64,000 nt of DNA from an uncultured Clostridium sp. (GCA_902496665.1 CABVBU010000006.1:1-64000), one strand, 5' to 3'. Shown: positions 34,556 to 44,352, counted from the stretch's first letter. Made by a program: numbers and translations. Notes: generated by a model not told the origin, from the letters alone.

Positions 34556-35925
34556 AACTTTGGGGCGGAAGATTTACGAAGGAAGAGAACCAGTTAGTAC
34601 ACAACTTTAACGAGTCCATCTCCTTCGACCAGAAATTTTACAGACAGGACATCGCAGGCAGCATCGCCCATGTGACCATGCTTGCAAAACAGGGGATCCT
34701 CACAGAGGCGGACCGTGACGCCATCATCGCGGGCTTAAAGAGCATCCGCAATGACATCGACAACGGAACCTTAAAGATCACCACCGAGTCTGAGGACATC
34801 CACTCTTTCGTTGAGGCGAACCTCATCGAGAGGATCGGCGAGGCCGGAAAGAGACTCCATACAGGCCGCAGCAGAAACGACCAGGTCGCTCTCGACATGA
34901 AGCTCTACACAAGAGATGAGATCGATGAGATGGACGGACTGTTAAAGGGACTTTTAGAGGTCCTCTTAAAGCTCATGGAGGACAATCTCCACACCTACAT
35001 GCCAGGCTTTACCCACCTTCAGAAGGCGCAGCCGGTAACGTTGGCACACCATGTGGGCGCTTACTATGAAATGTTCCGCCGCGACAGAGGACGCCTCGCT
35101 GATATCAGAAAGCGTATGAACTACTGCCCGCTTGGATCCGGCGCCCTCGCGGGAACCACATATCCGCTCGACCGCGAATATACAGCAGAGCTCCTCGGCT
35201 TCGACGGACCAACCTTAAACAGCATGGATTCCGTATCCGACAGAGATTACCTCATCGAGCTCTTAGCGGCTCTCTCCACAATTGCCATGCACTTAAGCCG
35301 TTTCTCCGAGGAGATCATCATCTGGAACAGCAACGAGTACCGCTTCGTCGAGATGGACGATTCCTACAGCACCGGCAGCAGCATCATGCCGCAGAAGAAG
35401 AACCCGGATATCGCTGAGCTGATCCGCGGAAAGGCTGGCCGTGTCTACGGTGCCCTGATGTCCATGCTGACGGTCATGAAGGGAATCCCGCTGGCATACG
35501 ATAAGGATCTCCAGGAGGACAAGGAACTGACCTTCGATGCCATCGATACCGTAAAGGGCTGCCTCTTACTCTTCACAGGTATGGTATCCACCATGACATT
35601 CCGCAAGGATGTGATGGAAGCCAGCGCGAAGAACGGCTTCACAAACGCCACAGACGCTGCAGACTACCTTGTTAATCACGGTGTTCCGTTCCGTGACGCC
35701 CACGGTATTATCGGACAGCTGGTTCTTCTCTGCATCAACGAGAACAAGGCCCTGGATGACCTGACCTTAGACCAGTTCAAGTCCATCAGCCCGGTATTCG
35801 AGGAAGACATCTACGAGGCGATCTCCATGAAGACATGCGTTGAGAAGCGTGTGACCATCGGCGCTCCGGGCGCGGACGCCATGAAGAAGGTCATCGAGGT
35901 TTATAAGAAAGAATTAGAGGCTTAA
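34552..35925 (+). CDS. argH: Argininosuccinate lyase
   Basis: 457 residues. Splits argininosuccinate into arginine and fumarate, the last step of arginine synthesis. The fumarase/aspartase-superfamily signature GSSIMPQKKNPD (residues 275-286) with the catalytic Ser loop, and TGRSRNDQVALD (about 104-115) and HLQKAQP (about 155-161) are intact. Its ATG overlaps the yfhO stop by 4 nt, so it is translationally coupled to a gene of unrelated function and is not with argG. Confidence 0.97.
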   Translation: MKLWGGRFTKEENQLVHNFNESISFDQKFYRQDIAGSIAHVTMLAKQGILTEADRDAIIAGLKSIRNDIDNGTLKITTESEDIHSFVEANLIERIGEAGKRLHTGRSRNDQVALDMKLYTRDEIDEMDGLLKGLLEVLLKLMEDNLHTYMPGFTHLQKAQPVTLAHHVGAYYEMFRRDRGRLADIRKRMNYCPLGSGALAGTTYPLDREYTAELLGFDGPTLNSMDSVSDRDYLIELLAALSTIAMHLSRFSEEIIIWNSNEYRFVEMDDSYSTGSSIMPQKKNPDIAELIRGKAGRVYGALMSMLTVMKGIPLAYDKDLQEDKELTFDAIDTVKGCLLLFTGMVSTMTFRKDVMEASAKNGFTNATDAADYLVNHGVPFRDAHGIIGQLVLLCINENKALDDLTLDQFKSISPVFEEDIYEAISMKTCVEKRVTIGAPGADAMKKVIEVYKKELEA

Positions 35926-36014
35926 CGAACGTTTCATTTCTTTGAACATCTGTCAATTGCTCATGAAAAGGATAAAATGGCTTAGTTTTTGAGTCATTCG
36001 CGAGTCATTAAATT

Positions 36015-36100
36015 AAAAAGGTGCCGTGCGGCAGAATATGAACTGCTCCCCGTTCAACTCGACAAGGGCAGGTTCATATCAACCGTGCGGCACCCTTTTT
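36015..36100. terminator. Bidirectional terminator argH / LysR
   Basis: AAAAAGG.TGCCG pairs with CGGCACCCTTTTT, with an inner ATATGAAC/GTTCATAT stem. T or A runs at both ends serve argH (+) and the converging LysR gene (-). Confidence 0.8.
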
Positions 36101-36155
36101 CGTTTTCACATGTTCTTCTTTTTCTGCACTGACCGCCAGTTCTGGCAGTCTTTAT

Positions 36156-37046
36156 TTATCTCCCCGCAAACAGCTCAATTCCTTCGATCGTCTTCAGTTC
36201 CTTCCGGACACACTCAAAAAATTTACGGATCTGTCCATCCATCCGGTTCTCCTTCGTGAGTCCATAGATCGTCATGTCATCGGGACCGCCTTCCATGGGA
36301 CAGATCCACACATCCTGTCTCTTAAACCGCTTCGCCACAAGCAGCGGGATCACCGCCCACTTTTCCCCGTTCAGGAAATACTCCAGGAACTCCATCTTAT
36401 CCGCGATGAGGCTCGGATTCGCGTCCGGCGGGAACCAGCGGCTGTGCCAGATATCGTACTCAGGGTTCCAGGGAAGCCGAATCTGCTTTTCCGGATCCAG
36501 CATATTCGGAGTCACCCGGACCGTTCCCCTCCATCCCTCACCGCCGACAAACACGAACGGCTCCCTGAATACCGGGAATGGGACAACTTTTCTGGAATTT
36601 AAAAGATCCGACACCATCGCCGCATCGGCACTCCCATTTTCCACATATCCGTAAATATCAGAGGAACACCCCGTCTTAAATTCAATACTGCAGGCATCCT
36701 TTTCCGACATCAACTTATTTAGCACATTCGGCATCAGATAATAGGCAATGCTGTTCACCGTGCTGACCCGGAGAAGCGGACTCTTCTTTCTCCTCGGTAT
36801 CTCCTCCGCCTCCCCGTAGAGCGCTAAAAGCCGTTCCGCCACCGGCACAAACTCTTTTCCATTCTCCGTCAGTTCTACGCTTCTCTGGCCCCGGCCGCGC
36901 TCAAACAGGCTGTATCCCAATTCGTCCTCAATCGCTTTCATCCTGCGGCTCATCGCCGGCTGTGTGATAAAGAGCCGTTCCGCTGCCGCCGAAATACTGC
37001 CGTACTGAAGGACTGTAAAGAATGCCTCCAACTCTGTCTTTGTCAT
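36156..37046 (-). CDS. LysR-type regulator
   Basis: 296 residues from ATG 37046 (GGAGG upstream); the longer frame to 37106 is not supported. HTH near residues 16-35 (GSISAAAERLFITQPAMSRRM) and an effector domain. Similar to the LysR at 24376 in both domains. Divergent from the MATE gene at 37322, which is a candidate target. Confidence 0.88.
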   Translation of the reverse strand: MTKTELEAFFTVLQYGSISAAAERLFITQPAMSRRMKAIEDELGYSLFERGRGQRSVELTENGKEFVPVAERLLALYGEAEEIPRRKKSPLLRVSTVNSIAYYLMPNVLNKLMSEKDACSIEFKTGCSSDIYGYVENGSADAAMVSDLLNSRKVVPFPVFREPFVFVGGEGWRGTVRVTPNMLDPEKQIRLPWNPEYDIWHSRWFPPDANPSLIADKMEFLEYFLNGEKWAVIPLLVAKRFKRQDVWICPMEGGPDDMTIYGLTKENRMDGQIRKFFECVRKELKTIEGIELFAGR

Positions 37047-37209
37047 GATATTTTCCTCCGCTCTTCTTTTGCTCCGAAAGACTATTTCGATCCACCTTAG
37101 CGCCATATATACCGCTTTTGGTTATATTTTAATCTTATATTATTCATTTTTCAATTGATACTTTCTGTGATACACTTTCATTGCAATAAAAATGTCACTG
37201 TCCACGCCG

Positions 37210-37300
37210 TGCAGACAGTAACTGATTTTGCCGATGCTTCGCATTCCAAATCGGCAAAATCCACTTCTACCACTGTATTGTACGGAATTTTCAGTTCGGG
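37210..37300. repeat. Repeat-rich region before the MATE gene
   Basis: GATTTTGCCGAT...ATCGGCAAAATC (about 37225-37261) is an inverted repeat sharing CGATTTGGAATG (reverse complement) with repeat A. TACGGAATTTTCAGTTC at 37281-37297 is identical to 51865-51881. Confidence 0.5.
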
Positions 37301-37321
37301 AAATCCAGGAGTCCATACACT

Positions 37322-38650
37322 ATGAATCAAAGCACATTACTTTCCGGCAACATCCGGCGGCAAATCCTGACTCTCGCCGTTCCGCTTCTATTCGGAAATA
37401 TCTTACAGCAGTTTTACAACACTGCCGATTCCCTGATCGTCGGCAAATTTCTCGGAAGCAATGCTTTCGCCTCCGTGGGAATTTCCGGCAGTCTCATGAA
37501 CCTGTTTATCTTTATCCTTGACGGGTTCTGCGCTGGAATCACTGTGATCCTCGGCCAGCTTTACGGCACAGGCGACCGGAAGAAATACCGCGAGGAGGTC
37601 TTCACGGCTCTCCTTCTCGGCATTGTGATCGCCCTCCTCATCAGCGGCGTGTGTACCGCCTTTCTGGACCCGATCTTAAAGCTGATCAATACCCCGGATG
37701 AGCTTATCCCATATGCGGAATCTTATCTTTTTATCATCCTGGCAGGACTCCCCTTCACCTGCCTCTATAACCTTTTTTCCGGGATCCTGCGTTCCATCGG
37801 AAACACAAGGGCGGCTCTCACTTTCCTCGCAGCTGCCATCACCGCAAACATTGCCCTGGACTTTCTCTTTATCGGCGTCCTGGGCTTCGGCACTGGCGGT
37901 GCAGCAGCGGCAACGATCCTGTCACAGCTCTTTTCCGCGGTCTGCTGTTTCCTCTATCTGCGGGACACCTATCCGGGGCTGCTCTGCCGCAGGGACGACA
38001 TCGGCGCTCACAGGGATCTCATGGCCCGCACGCTGCGCTTCGGCCTGATCTCCGCTCTCCAGGCTTCCAGCCTGTATATCGGAAAGATCCTGGTCCAGGG
38101 CAGCGTCAACACACTGGGAACGCCTGGGATCGCCGCCTACACGGCCGCGACCCGAATTGAAGGCTTCGCGAACTCCTTCGGCGACAGTGGTGGAAACGCG
38201 GTCTCTGTCATGGTCTCCCAGAACCTTGGAGCCGGAAACCATGACCGGGTGAAAAAGAGCCTGTTCTGGGGCATGCTACTCAACTGGGCAGTCTGTATCG
38301 CAGTCTCCTTCCTGATGTTCTTCGGCTCCGATCCGGCGCTCCGTGTATTCCTGGGCTCATCGGACGCGGCGGCCCTGGACTACGGAAACAGTTACATCAG
38401 GCTCATTTCCATCTTCTACATCTTCTGTTTTACCGGAAGTGCCTACATGGGATACTTCAAAGGACGCGGACACATGGTCATCGCCTTCTGCGGAACGACG
38501 ATGCACATTATTTTCCGCGCAGTCTGTTCCGCCATCATGATCGGAAAGATGGGGCTCACCGCGGTCGCCCTGTTCTCCGGACTCGGCTGGATGCTCTGCG
38601 TGACATTCCTGACGATCAATTTTGTGCGGATCCAGCTTACTGATACCTGA
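37322..38650 (+). CDS. MATE-family efflux transporter
   Basis: 442 residues with 12 membrane helices in two halves, of the NorM/DinF-type MATE family (NIRRQILTLAVPLLFGNILQQ at the start; GNALGGILR-like motif appears as SGILRSIGNTRAA). Exports drugs or metabolites in exchange for Na+ or H+. CAGGAG about 10 nt before the ATG. Divergent from a LysR gene. Confidence 0.9.
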   Translation: MNQSTLLSGNIRRQILTLAVPLLFGNILQQFYNTADSLIVGKFLGSNAFASVGISGSLMNLFIFILDGFCAGITVILGQLYGTGDRKKYREEVFTALLLGIVIALLISGVCTAFLDPILKLINTPDELIPYAESYLFIILAGLPFTCLYNLFSGILRSIGNTRAALTFLAAAITANIALDFLFIGVLGFGTGGAAAATILSQLFSAVCCFLYLRDTYPGLLCRRDDIGAHRDLMARTLRFGLISALQASSLYIGKILVQGSVNTLGTPGIAAYTAATRIEGFANSFGDSGGNAVSVMVSQNLGAGNHDRVKKSLFWGMLLNWAVCIAVSFLMFFGSDPALRVFLGSSDAAALDYGNSYIRLISIFYIFCFTGSAYMGYFKGRGHMVIAFCGTTMHIIFRAVCSAIMIGKMGLTAVALFSGLGWMLCVTFLTINFVRIQLTDT

Positions 38651-38688
38651 TTTTCCAATGATCATTGACAATTTCTTTTCTTCTCTCC

Positions 38689-38717
38689 TTGCATTTTCCT
38701 CTTTCCAGTGCTATAAT
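38689..38717 (+). promoter_or_regulatory. Promoter of the BCCT gene
   Basis: TTGCAT (38689-38694), 17 bp, TATAAT (38712-38717), 53 nt before the start codon. Confidence 0.7.
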
Positions 38718-38770
38718 GTTCAATATCTTGATAAATTATTAATTTTTGAACATCATAGGAGGTTCCAATC

Positions 38771-40297
38771 ATGCGCTCCAACAATTCCAAAACACCATTA
38801 AAAGACCGGATCGACTGGGTCACTGTCATCGTGCCGTTTCTCGCGATCCTGGTACTCTGCGTCTGCTTTATCATGATGCCGGACGCGTCAAAGAGCGTTC
38901 TCGACACGATCCGCTTTATCCTGGGCGACACCTTCGGCCTGTTCTACCTGGCAGTCGGTCTCTTCGTCTTCCTGCTCTCCCTGTTTCTGGCTTTCTCCAG
39001 GTTTGGTAATATCCGCCTCGGAAAACCGGATGAGAAGCCGAAATACCCGCTGTTCGTGTGGGCTAGCATGATGTTCACCTCCGGCCTCGCCGCTGACATC
39101 CTGTTCTACTCCTTCTGTGAGTGGATCCTCTACGCCAACGACCCGCATATCGCCGAGATGGGCTCTATGCAGACCTGGTCCAGCACCTACCCGCTCTTCC
39201 ACTGGGGTCCGATCCCGTGGGCGTTCTACCTGGTGCTCGCCGTGTGCTTCGGCTTTATGCTTCATGTGCGGGGCTGCCACAAGCAGAAATACTCTGAGGC
39301 ATGCCGCGCGCTCCTTGGAAACAAGGTGGACGGCGTTCCTGGAAAGTTCATCGACCTTCTGGCACTCTTCGCACTCCTTGCAGGAACCACAACAACATTT
39401 GCCCTGGCAACTCCGTTGATGTCCCAGGTGCTGACCACCCTGTTTCATATTCCGTCTTCCAAATGGATGACGATCGCGATCTTAGGTGTCACCTGTATCT
39501 TCTACACATACGCTCTGCTGCATGGCATGAAAGGCATTTCCATCCTCGCAAAGTCCTGCATGTACTTATTCTTCGCCCTGTTGGCTTATGTGCTGTTCCT
39601 GGGAGGTGAGACACGGTACATCCTGGAAACCGGCTTTGCGGCTGTGGGAAACCTTGCCCAGAACTTCTTAAGTCTCGCAACCTTCACAGATCCGCAGCGG
39701 ACTACTTCCTTCCCTCAGACATGGACGATCTTCTACTGGGCTTACTGGATGGTATGGTGCGTGGCATCCCCGTTCTTCATCGGATCCATCTCCCGCGGCA
39801 GAACCGTACGCCAGACGATCCTCGGCGGATATGCCTGCTGCGTCAGCGCCACCTGCCTGAGCTTCATTATTTTAGGAAATTACAGCCTCGGACTCCAGGT
39901 GAGCGGAAAACTTGACGTGATGGCGATCTACGCCGCCGGAAATGATCTCTACACGACGATCATCTCCATCATCCAGACACTGCCGCTTGCGCCACTTGTC
40001 CTTGTGCTTCTGATCGTTGCCATGGTGGCCTTCTACGCCACCAGCTTCGACTCCATCGCCCTTGTGGCCTCCTCCTACACTTACCGCCAGATCACAGGCG
40101 ATGAGGAGCCGCACAACGCTGTAAAGGCCTTCTGGGCGATCATGCTGATCCTGCTGCCAATGGCGCTTGTATTTTCCGACAGCTCCATGGCGAACCTGCA
40201 GAGCGTGTCCATCATCGCGGCGTTCCCGGTGGCGTTTGTGATCCTGCTGATCATCGCGAGCTTCCTGAAGGACGCGTCGGATTATCTGAAGTCATAA
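38771..40297 (+). CDS. BCCT-family (betaine/carnitine/choline) transporter
   Basis: 508 residues, 12 membrane helices. The BCCT signature is in the eighth helix region: TIFYWAYWMVWCVASPFFIGSI (split; about residues 318-339), followed by SRGRTVRQ. Members import quaternary ammonium compounds with Na+ or exchange carnitine and gamma-butyrobetaine. No betaine or carnitine enzyme is adjacent, so the substrate is open. AGGAGG 7 nt before the ATG. Monocistronic with terminator at 40411-40458. Confidence 0.9.
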   Translation: MRSNNSKTPLKDRIDWVTVIVPFLAILVLCVCFIMMPDASKSVLDTIRFILGDTFGLFYLAVGLFVFLLSLFLAFSRFGNIRLGKPDEKPKYPLFVWASMMFTSGLAADILFYSFCEWILYANDPHIAEMGSMQTWSSTYPLFHWGPIPWAFYLVLAVCFGFMLHVRGCHKQKYSEACRALLGNKVDGVPGKFIDLLALFALLAGTTTTFALATPLMSQVLTTLFHIPSSKWMTIAILGVTCIFYTYALLHGMKGISILAKSCMYLFFALLAYVLFLGGETRYILETGFAAVGNLAQNFLSLATFTDPQRTTSFPQTWTIFYWAYWMVWCVASPFFIGSISRGRTVRQTILGGYACCVSATCLSFIILGNYSLGLQVSGKLDVMAIYAAGNDLYTTIISIIQTLPLAPLVLVLLIVAMVAFYATSFDSIALVASSYTYRQITGDEEPHNAVKAFWAIMLILLPMALVFSDSSMANLQSVSIIAAFPVAFVILLIIASFLKDASDYLKS

Positions 40298-40410
40298 GAG
40301 TGGGATTCTATCCTAAATACTAACTACCTTTTGCCAATACCCGGTTGCTCCTGATATGCGACAGGCTGCATATCAGCTATCTGTTCTGAATATAAAATTA
40401 AATGATATAG

Positions 40411-40458
40411 GTACGGATGTCTGCGTCTTTTTTCTGAACTGCATCCGTACTTTTTTCT
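40411..40458 (+). terminator. BCCT gene terminator
   Basis: GTACGGATG...CATCCGTAC then TTTTTTCTT. Confidence 0.85.
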
Positions 40459-40515
40459 TAAACAATTCGTAATTCCCCTGCCACACTTTTACCGCAACTT
40501 GACAGGAAAATACCA

Positions 40516-40543
40516 TTGTCATAAACTGGAATTCTGGTATAAT
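40516..40543 (+). promoter_or_regulatory. Promoter of the large wall-binding protein gene
   Basis: TTGTCA (40516-40521), 16 bp, TATAAT (40538-40543), 100 nt before the start codon. The remaining 40298-40515 stretch holds only the BCCT terminator. Confidence 0.7.
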
Positions 40544-40643
40544 AATACCTAGAAACGATTTGCAATTACTAATTCAAGCTTACTGGCAGCTATGAAAATC
40601 ATCGCATGGCTGCTGTTACACTTTCCACGAGGAGGAAAATTAA

Positions 40644-42059
40644 ATGAGAAAGAAAAATTTCTGCCTGGCAGTACTTTCCGCATCCGCAGTTCTCGCTCTG
40701 GGTGCTTCATTCAGTTCTTTTGCTGCCTGGAAGTCTGTAAACAGCGAATGGGTCTATACTGACAATAACGGCAACAACGTGACAAGCGCGTGGAGATCTG
40801 ACAACGGCGAGTCCTACTATCTCGGCTCTGACGGATATATGGTCCGCAACACACTTCTTGAGGACAACGGAAACTACTACTACTTAAGAAGCGGCGGACA
40901 GATGTTAAAGAACTCCTGGCGCTTCCTTGAGAATCCGAGCTGGCAGGGCGACGATAAAGTCGGCGAGGGCAGCTGGTACTACTTCGACAACAACGGTCGT
41001 GCTTACCGCACAAGCGGTGACGGCGTAAAGATCGCTGAGATCAAGGGAAAGAAATTCGCCTTCGATAACTACGGAAGAATGCTTACCGGCTGGATCACAT
41101 CCGCAGGCGATAATATCACCGATGACTCCGACTGGGCTTCCGCTACATACTACGGTGACGCAGAGGGCGACGGCAGCCTCGTTACAAACGCATGGGTATA
41201 TATCAGCGTTAAGGATGACGACAACGAGGACGACAACGAGCCGACCTACCACTTCTACTTTGGTTCCAACGGTAAGAAGACTGTCAGCACAGAGAAGACC
41301 ATCGGCAATGTAAAATATACCTTCGATGAGAGAGGCGTTGCCCAGGACGCATGGGTACACAACAGCGATAAGAAAACCTGGAAATATTACGGCGATGAGG
41401 AAGAGCCGAAGCTTCACACAGGATGGTTTGAGGCAGTTCCGGATAAGGCTTTAAACAGCAGTGATCACGAAAGTGGAACCTCTCACTGGTATTATGCCAA
41501 CTCTAAGGGTGAGATTACAATTCCGACCGGCGATGATGAAAAGGGTGTAACAAAAACCATCGATGGAAAATCTTATCTCTTCAATGACAGCGGTGAAATG
41601 GTTACTGGTTTAAGAATTCTTACTTATAACGGTACAAAGATCACCAATATCTCTTCAGAAGTTGATTCCGTCGACACCATCAAGAACATGGATTCTAATA
41701 CCATGAAATTAATCTACTTCTCTGACAGCGGCGCTGCAAAGACAGGCACAACAACGATTAACCTTGACGGCTCTACCTACACCTTCAGCTTCAAGTCCAA
41801 TGGTACTCCAAGAGGCGTTGGTGAGACTGGTATCTCTAACGGATATATTTATCTGAACGGATTACGTCTGACAGCTGACGAAGACAGCAAGTACGGTACC
41901 GTTACTTATAAAGACGAGGAATACCTTGTAAACGAAAGCGGTACAATCCAGAAGAACAAAAAGAATGTCAAAGATGCAGATGATACTTACTACTGCACAA
42001 GCCCTAAAGGTGTTGTTCTTCACTCTGGATCCGAAAAGTGTACTTTAAAGTCTCACTAA
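40644..42059 (+). CDS. Secreted protein with cell-wall-binding repeats
   Basis: 471 residues. Signal peptide of about 27 residues ending SSFA|AW. The mature part is made of Trp/Tyr/Gly repeats of the choline-binding (CW_binding) type, such as SYYLGSDGYMVRNT, NYYYLRSGGQMLKNSW, SWYYFDNNGRAYRT and HWYYANSKGEI, which bind wall teichoic acid or similar polymers. No catalytic domain is seen, so it is probably a structural or adhesive surface protein. CGAGGAGG precedes the ATG. It ends at a strong terminator and a second small wall-binding protein follows. Confidence 0.85.
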   Translation: MRKKNFCLAVLSASAVLALGASFSSFAAWKSVNSEWVYTDNNGNNVTSAWRSDNGESYYLGSDGYMVRNTLLEDNGNYYYLRSGGQMLKNSWRFLENPSWQGDDKVGEGSWYYFDNNGRAYRTSGDGVKIAEIKGKKFAFDNYGRMLTGWITSAGDNITDDSDWASATYYGDAEGDGSLVTNAWVYISVKDDDNEDDNEPTYHFYFGSNGKKTVSTEKTIGNVKYTFDERGVAQDAWVHNSDKKTWKYYGDEEEPKLHTGWFEAVPDKALNSSDHESGTSHWYYANSKGEITIPTGDDEKGVTKTIDGKSYLFNDSGEMVTGLRILTYNGTKITNISSEVDSVDTIKNMDSNTMKLIYFSDSGAAKTGTTTINLDGSTYTFSFKSNGTPRGVGETGISNGYIYLNGLRLTADEDSKYGTVTYKDEEYLVNESGTIQKNKKNVKDADDTYYCTSPKGVVLHSGSEKCTLKSH

Positions 42060-42130
42060 TCTCTTAATTAAATTTTCATAGTATTTATAGTATGCTTTAA
42101 GCAGCCCCATAAATTTCTATAGCCTACAAA

Positions 42131-42167
42131 GGACATCTTCGCCAGACCGGTGAAGATGTCCTTTTTT
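42131..42167 (+). terminator. Terminator of the large wall-binding protein gene
   Basis: GGACATCTTC...GAAGATGTCC, 10-bp stem, then TTTTTT. Confidence 0.9.
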
Positions 42168-42310
42168 CTCCCCTTCTGACGCATCTCTGCCACATATTCC
42201 TCACCGTTTCACCGCAAAGTCTTCACAGGTTAATCACATTTCATTGATATACTTGTATCATCAAAAGGAAATAATAACCATAAAAAATAAAGCTTACAGG
42301 AGGTTTCACT

Positions 42311-42931
42311 ATGAAAAAGAAATTTATGACTCTCGCGCTTACCGCAGCAATGGCTGCTTCTATGGGAATGACCGCTTTCGCAGGACAGTGGGTACAGAAC
42401 ACCACAGGCTGGTGGTGGCAGGAAGATAACGGCTCCTACCCGGTGTCCCAGTGGAAATGGCTTGATGGAAATAAAGACGGCATCTATGAGTGCTACGCAT
42501 TCGACGCAAACGGATATATGTACTCTGACACAACAACTCCGGACGGCTACACCGTAAACAAAGACGGCGCATGGACGATTGGAAACTCCGTACAGTTAAA
42601 GTTCCAGAAAGATATGCAGAACGAGACAGCTGCAGACGATAATTCCACATCCAACAGCAGCGATTCTTCCGATAAGACCGTTTATACGAACGAGGACATG
42701 GTCGGAACCTTCAAGATCAATGATGAGGACCGTGAAGACTACTATGAGCTCATGCAGGGCGCCGGAGATTCCATAGCGGCAATCTACTATGATACCGATG
42801 GAGAAAGTCATGTATACAGCTTCGCAAAAGTGAGCGATACAAAATACCGCGACTCCTCCCGCAGCCGTAACATGACCATCGTGGACTACGATACGATTAT
42901 TGTCAACGACAGAACATACATCAGAGAATAA
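42311..42931 (+). CDS. Small secreted protein with wall-binding N-terminal motif
   Basis: 206 residues. Signal peptide of about 24 residues ending TAFA|GQW. Residues 25-95 hold GWWWQEDNGSYPVSQWKWLDG and YAFDANGYMYSD, a pattern common at the N-terminus of Lachnospiraceae surface proteins. A Ser/Asp-rich linker (about 105-120) joins a C-terminal domain of about 75 residues without a family I recognise. AGGAGG precedes the ATG. Function unknown; likely surface-associated like its neighbour. Confidence 0.8.
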   Translation: MKKKFMTLALTAAMAASMGMTAFAGQWVQNTTGWWWQEDNGSYPVSQWKWLDGNKDGIYECYAFDANGYMYSDTTTPDGYTVNKDGAWTIGNSVQLKFQKDMQNETAADDNSTSNSSDSSDKTVYTNEDMVGTFKINDEDREDYYELMQGAGDSIAAIYYDTDGESHVYSFAKVSDTKYRDSSRSRNMTIVDYDTIIVNDRTYIRE

Positions 42932-43004
42932 TTTCAGATACAGCTATACCTTCATAGCAGGAAACAATTCCTGTAAAAGATAAAATCTCATAATCTACCC
43001 CATG

Positions 43005-43040
43005 CACCCGGTTCAAATGAGCCGGGTGCGCTTTTTTCTC
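43005..43040 (+). terminator. Terminator of the small secreted protein gene
   Basis: CACCCGG...CCGGGTG then CGCTTTTTTCTC. Confidence 0.85.
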
Positions 43041-43042
43041 AA

Positions 43043-43084
43043 CAAAAAAGCGCATCGACAGAAATTTTCTATCTGTCGATACGC
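43043..43084 (-). terminator. prfB terminator
   Basis: Minus strand GCGTATCGACAGA...TCTGTCGATGCGC then TTTTTTG. Stem of 13 bp with one mismatch, 46 nt after prfB. Confidence 0.88.
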
Positions 43085-43130
43085 TTTCTTTATAACAACA
43101 GTTCCGCCCAACGGGCATCCCTGTCCTCTC

Positions 43131-44270
43131 TTATTCTACATCCTGTCCGCCCTTCACCTGCGGCCGTCCGAGGCTTTCCCATTTTAAGAAGGCGCTGATG
43201 AATCCGTCGAGTCCGCCGTCAAGCACAGCGTTCACGTTTCCGCTCTCGAAGCCAGTGCGGTGGTCTTTTACCATCGTGTACGGCTGAAGCACGTAGGAGC
43301 GGATCTGGCTGCCCCATCCGATATCCTTCACATCACCGCGGATATCGGAGAGCTTCTCAGCGTTTGCCTGCTGCTTTAACATATACAGCTTTGCCTTTAA
43401 CATCTGCATCGCCTTATCCTTGTTCTGGAACTGGGAACGCTCATTCTGGCACTGTACAACAACGCCAGTCGGGATATGGGTGATACGGACCGCGGAGGAT
43501 GTCTTGTTGATATGCTGTCCACCGGCACCGCTGGAGCGGTAGGTATCGATCCTCAGATCATCCGGGTTGATCTCGATATCAAGGTCTTCCTCGATATCCG
43601 GCATTACATCGCAGGATACGAAGGATGTCTGTCTCTTTCCGTTTGCGTTGAACGGGGAAATTCTTACAAGGCGGTGTACGCCTCTCTCGGACTTTAAGTA
43701 GCCGAAAGCATTCTCTCCGTTGATCTGGATCGTAACGGACTTGATTCCGGCTTCCTCGCCGTCTAAGAAGTCGAGCACCTCCACCTGGTATCCTTTTCTC
43801 TCTGCCCAACGGCAGTACATACGGTATAGCATGCTGCACCAGTCACAGGACTCTGTTCCGCCCGCTCCGGCGTTCAGCCTTAAGATCGCGTTGTTGTTAT
43901 CGTACTCCCCTGTGAGAAGTGTGCGGAGACGGAGTGCGTCGAGCTCAGATGTAAACTCGTCGAGCATCTCCTGGATCTCCGGAACGATCTCCGGATCATT
44001 TTCCTCGTACCCCATCTCGATCATCAGACCGATCTCCTCGTACTGATTCTGGAGCTTGTTGTACTCTGCGACCGTATCTTTCAGGTTTTTCGCTTCCTTC
44101 ACGAGTCTCGTAGATTTCTCCGCATCCTCCCAGAAGCTCGGCTCCTCCATGGTCTTGTCCAACTCGTCGATCCTTCTGATCTTCGCTTCCAGATTCAGGG
44201 AGTCCCTGACCTCCTTCAGTGGAGTTTCATATGTGGATAATGTATATTTAAACTGGTCTAACTCAACCAT
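43131..44270 (-). CDS. prfB: Peptide chain release factor 2
   Basis: 379 residues from ATG 44270 (GGAAAGGA upstream; the frame to 44330 is an unsupported extension). Recognises UGA and UAA stops: the SPF specificity motif (RISPFNANGKR) and the catalytic GGQ (SSGAGGQHINKTSSAVR) are intact. Most prfB genes carry an in-frame UGA near codon 25 and need a +1 frameshift. Here the frame is open: the codons after the internal AAGGAGG read GTC AGG GAC TCC CTG AAT CTG. Lies downstream of secA, as in Bacillus. Confidence 0.96.
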   Translation of the reverse strand: MVELDQFKYTLSTYETPLKEVRDSLNLEAKIRRIDELDKTMEEPSFWEDAEKSTRLVKEAKNLKDTVAEYNKLQNQYEEIGLMIEMGYEENDPEIVPEIQEMLDEFTSELDALRLRTLLTGEYDNNNAILRLNAGAGGTESCDWCSMLYRMYCRWAERKGYQVEVLDFLDGEEAGIKSVTIQINGENAFGYLKSERGVHRLVRISPFNANGKRQTSFVSCDVMPDIEEDLDIEINPDDLRIDTYRSSGAGGQHINKTSSAVRITHIPTGVVVQCQNERSQFQNKDKAMQMLKAKLYMLKQQANAEKLSDIRGDVKDIGWGSQIRSYVLQPYTMVKDHRTGFESGNVNAVLDGGLDGFISAFLKWESLGRPQVKGGQDVE

Positions 44271-44352
44271 AGAATCTGTCCTTTCCAGTAACTGTCCAAC
44301 AGGTCTGTGCTGACCATACAGGAATGTCACTTTTCTTATAAATATTCAACAA

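Noticed and set aside
44190..44215. Programmed +1 frameshift in prfB
   Set aside because: The frame is continuous here and no in-frame stop is present, so no shift is needed.
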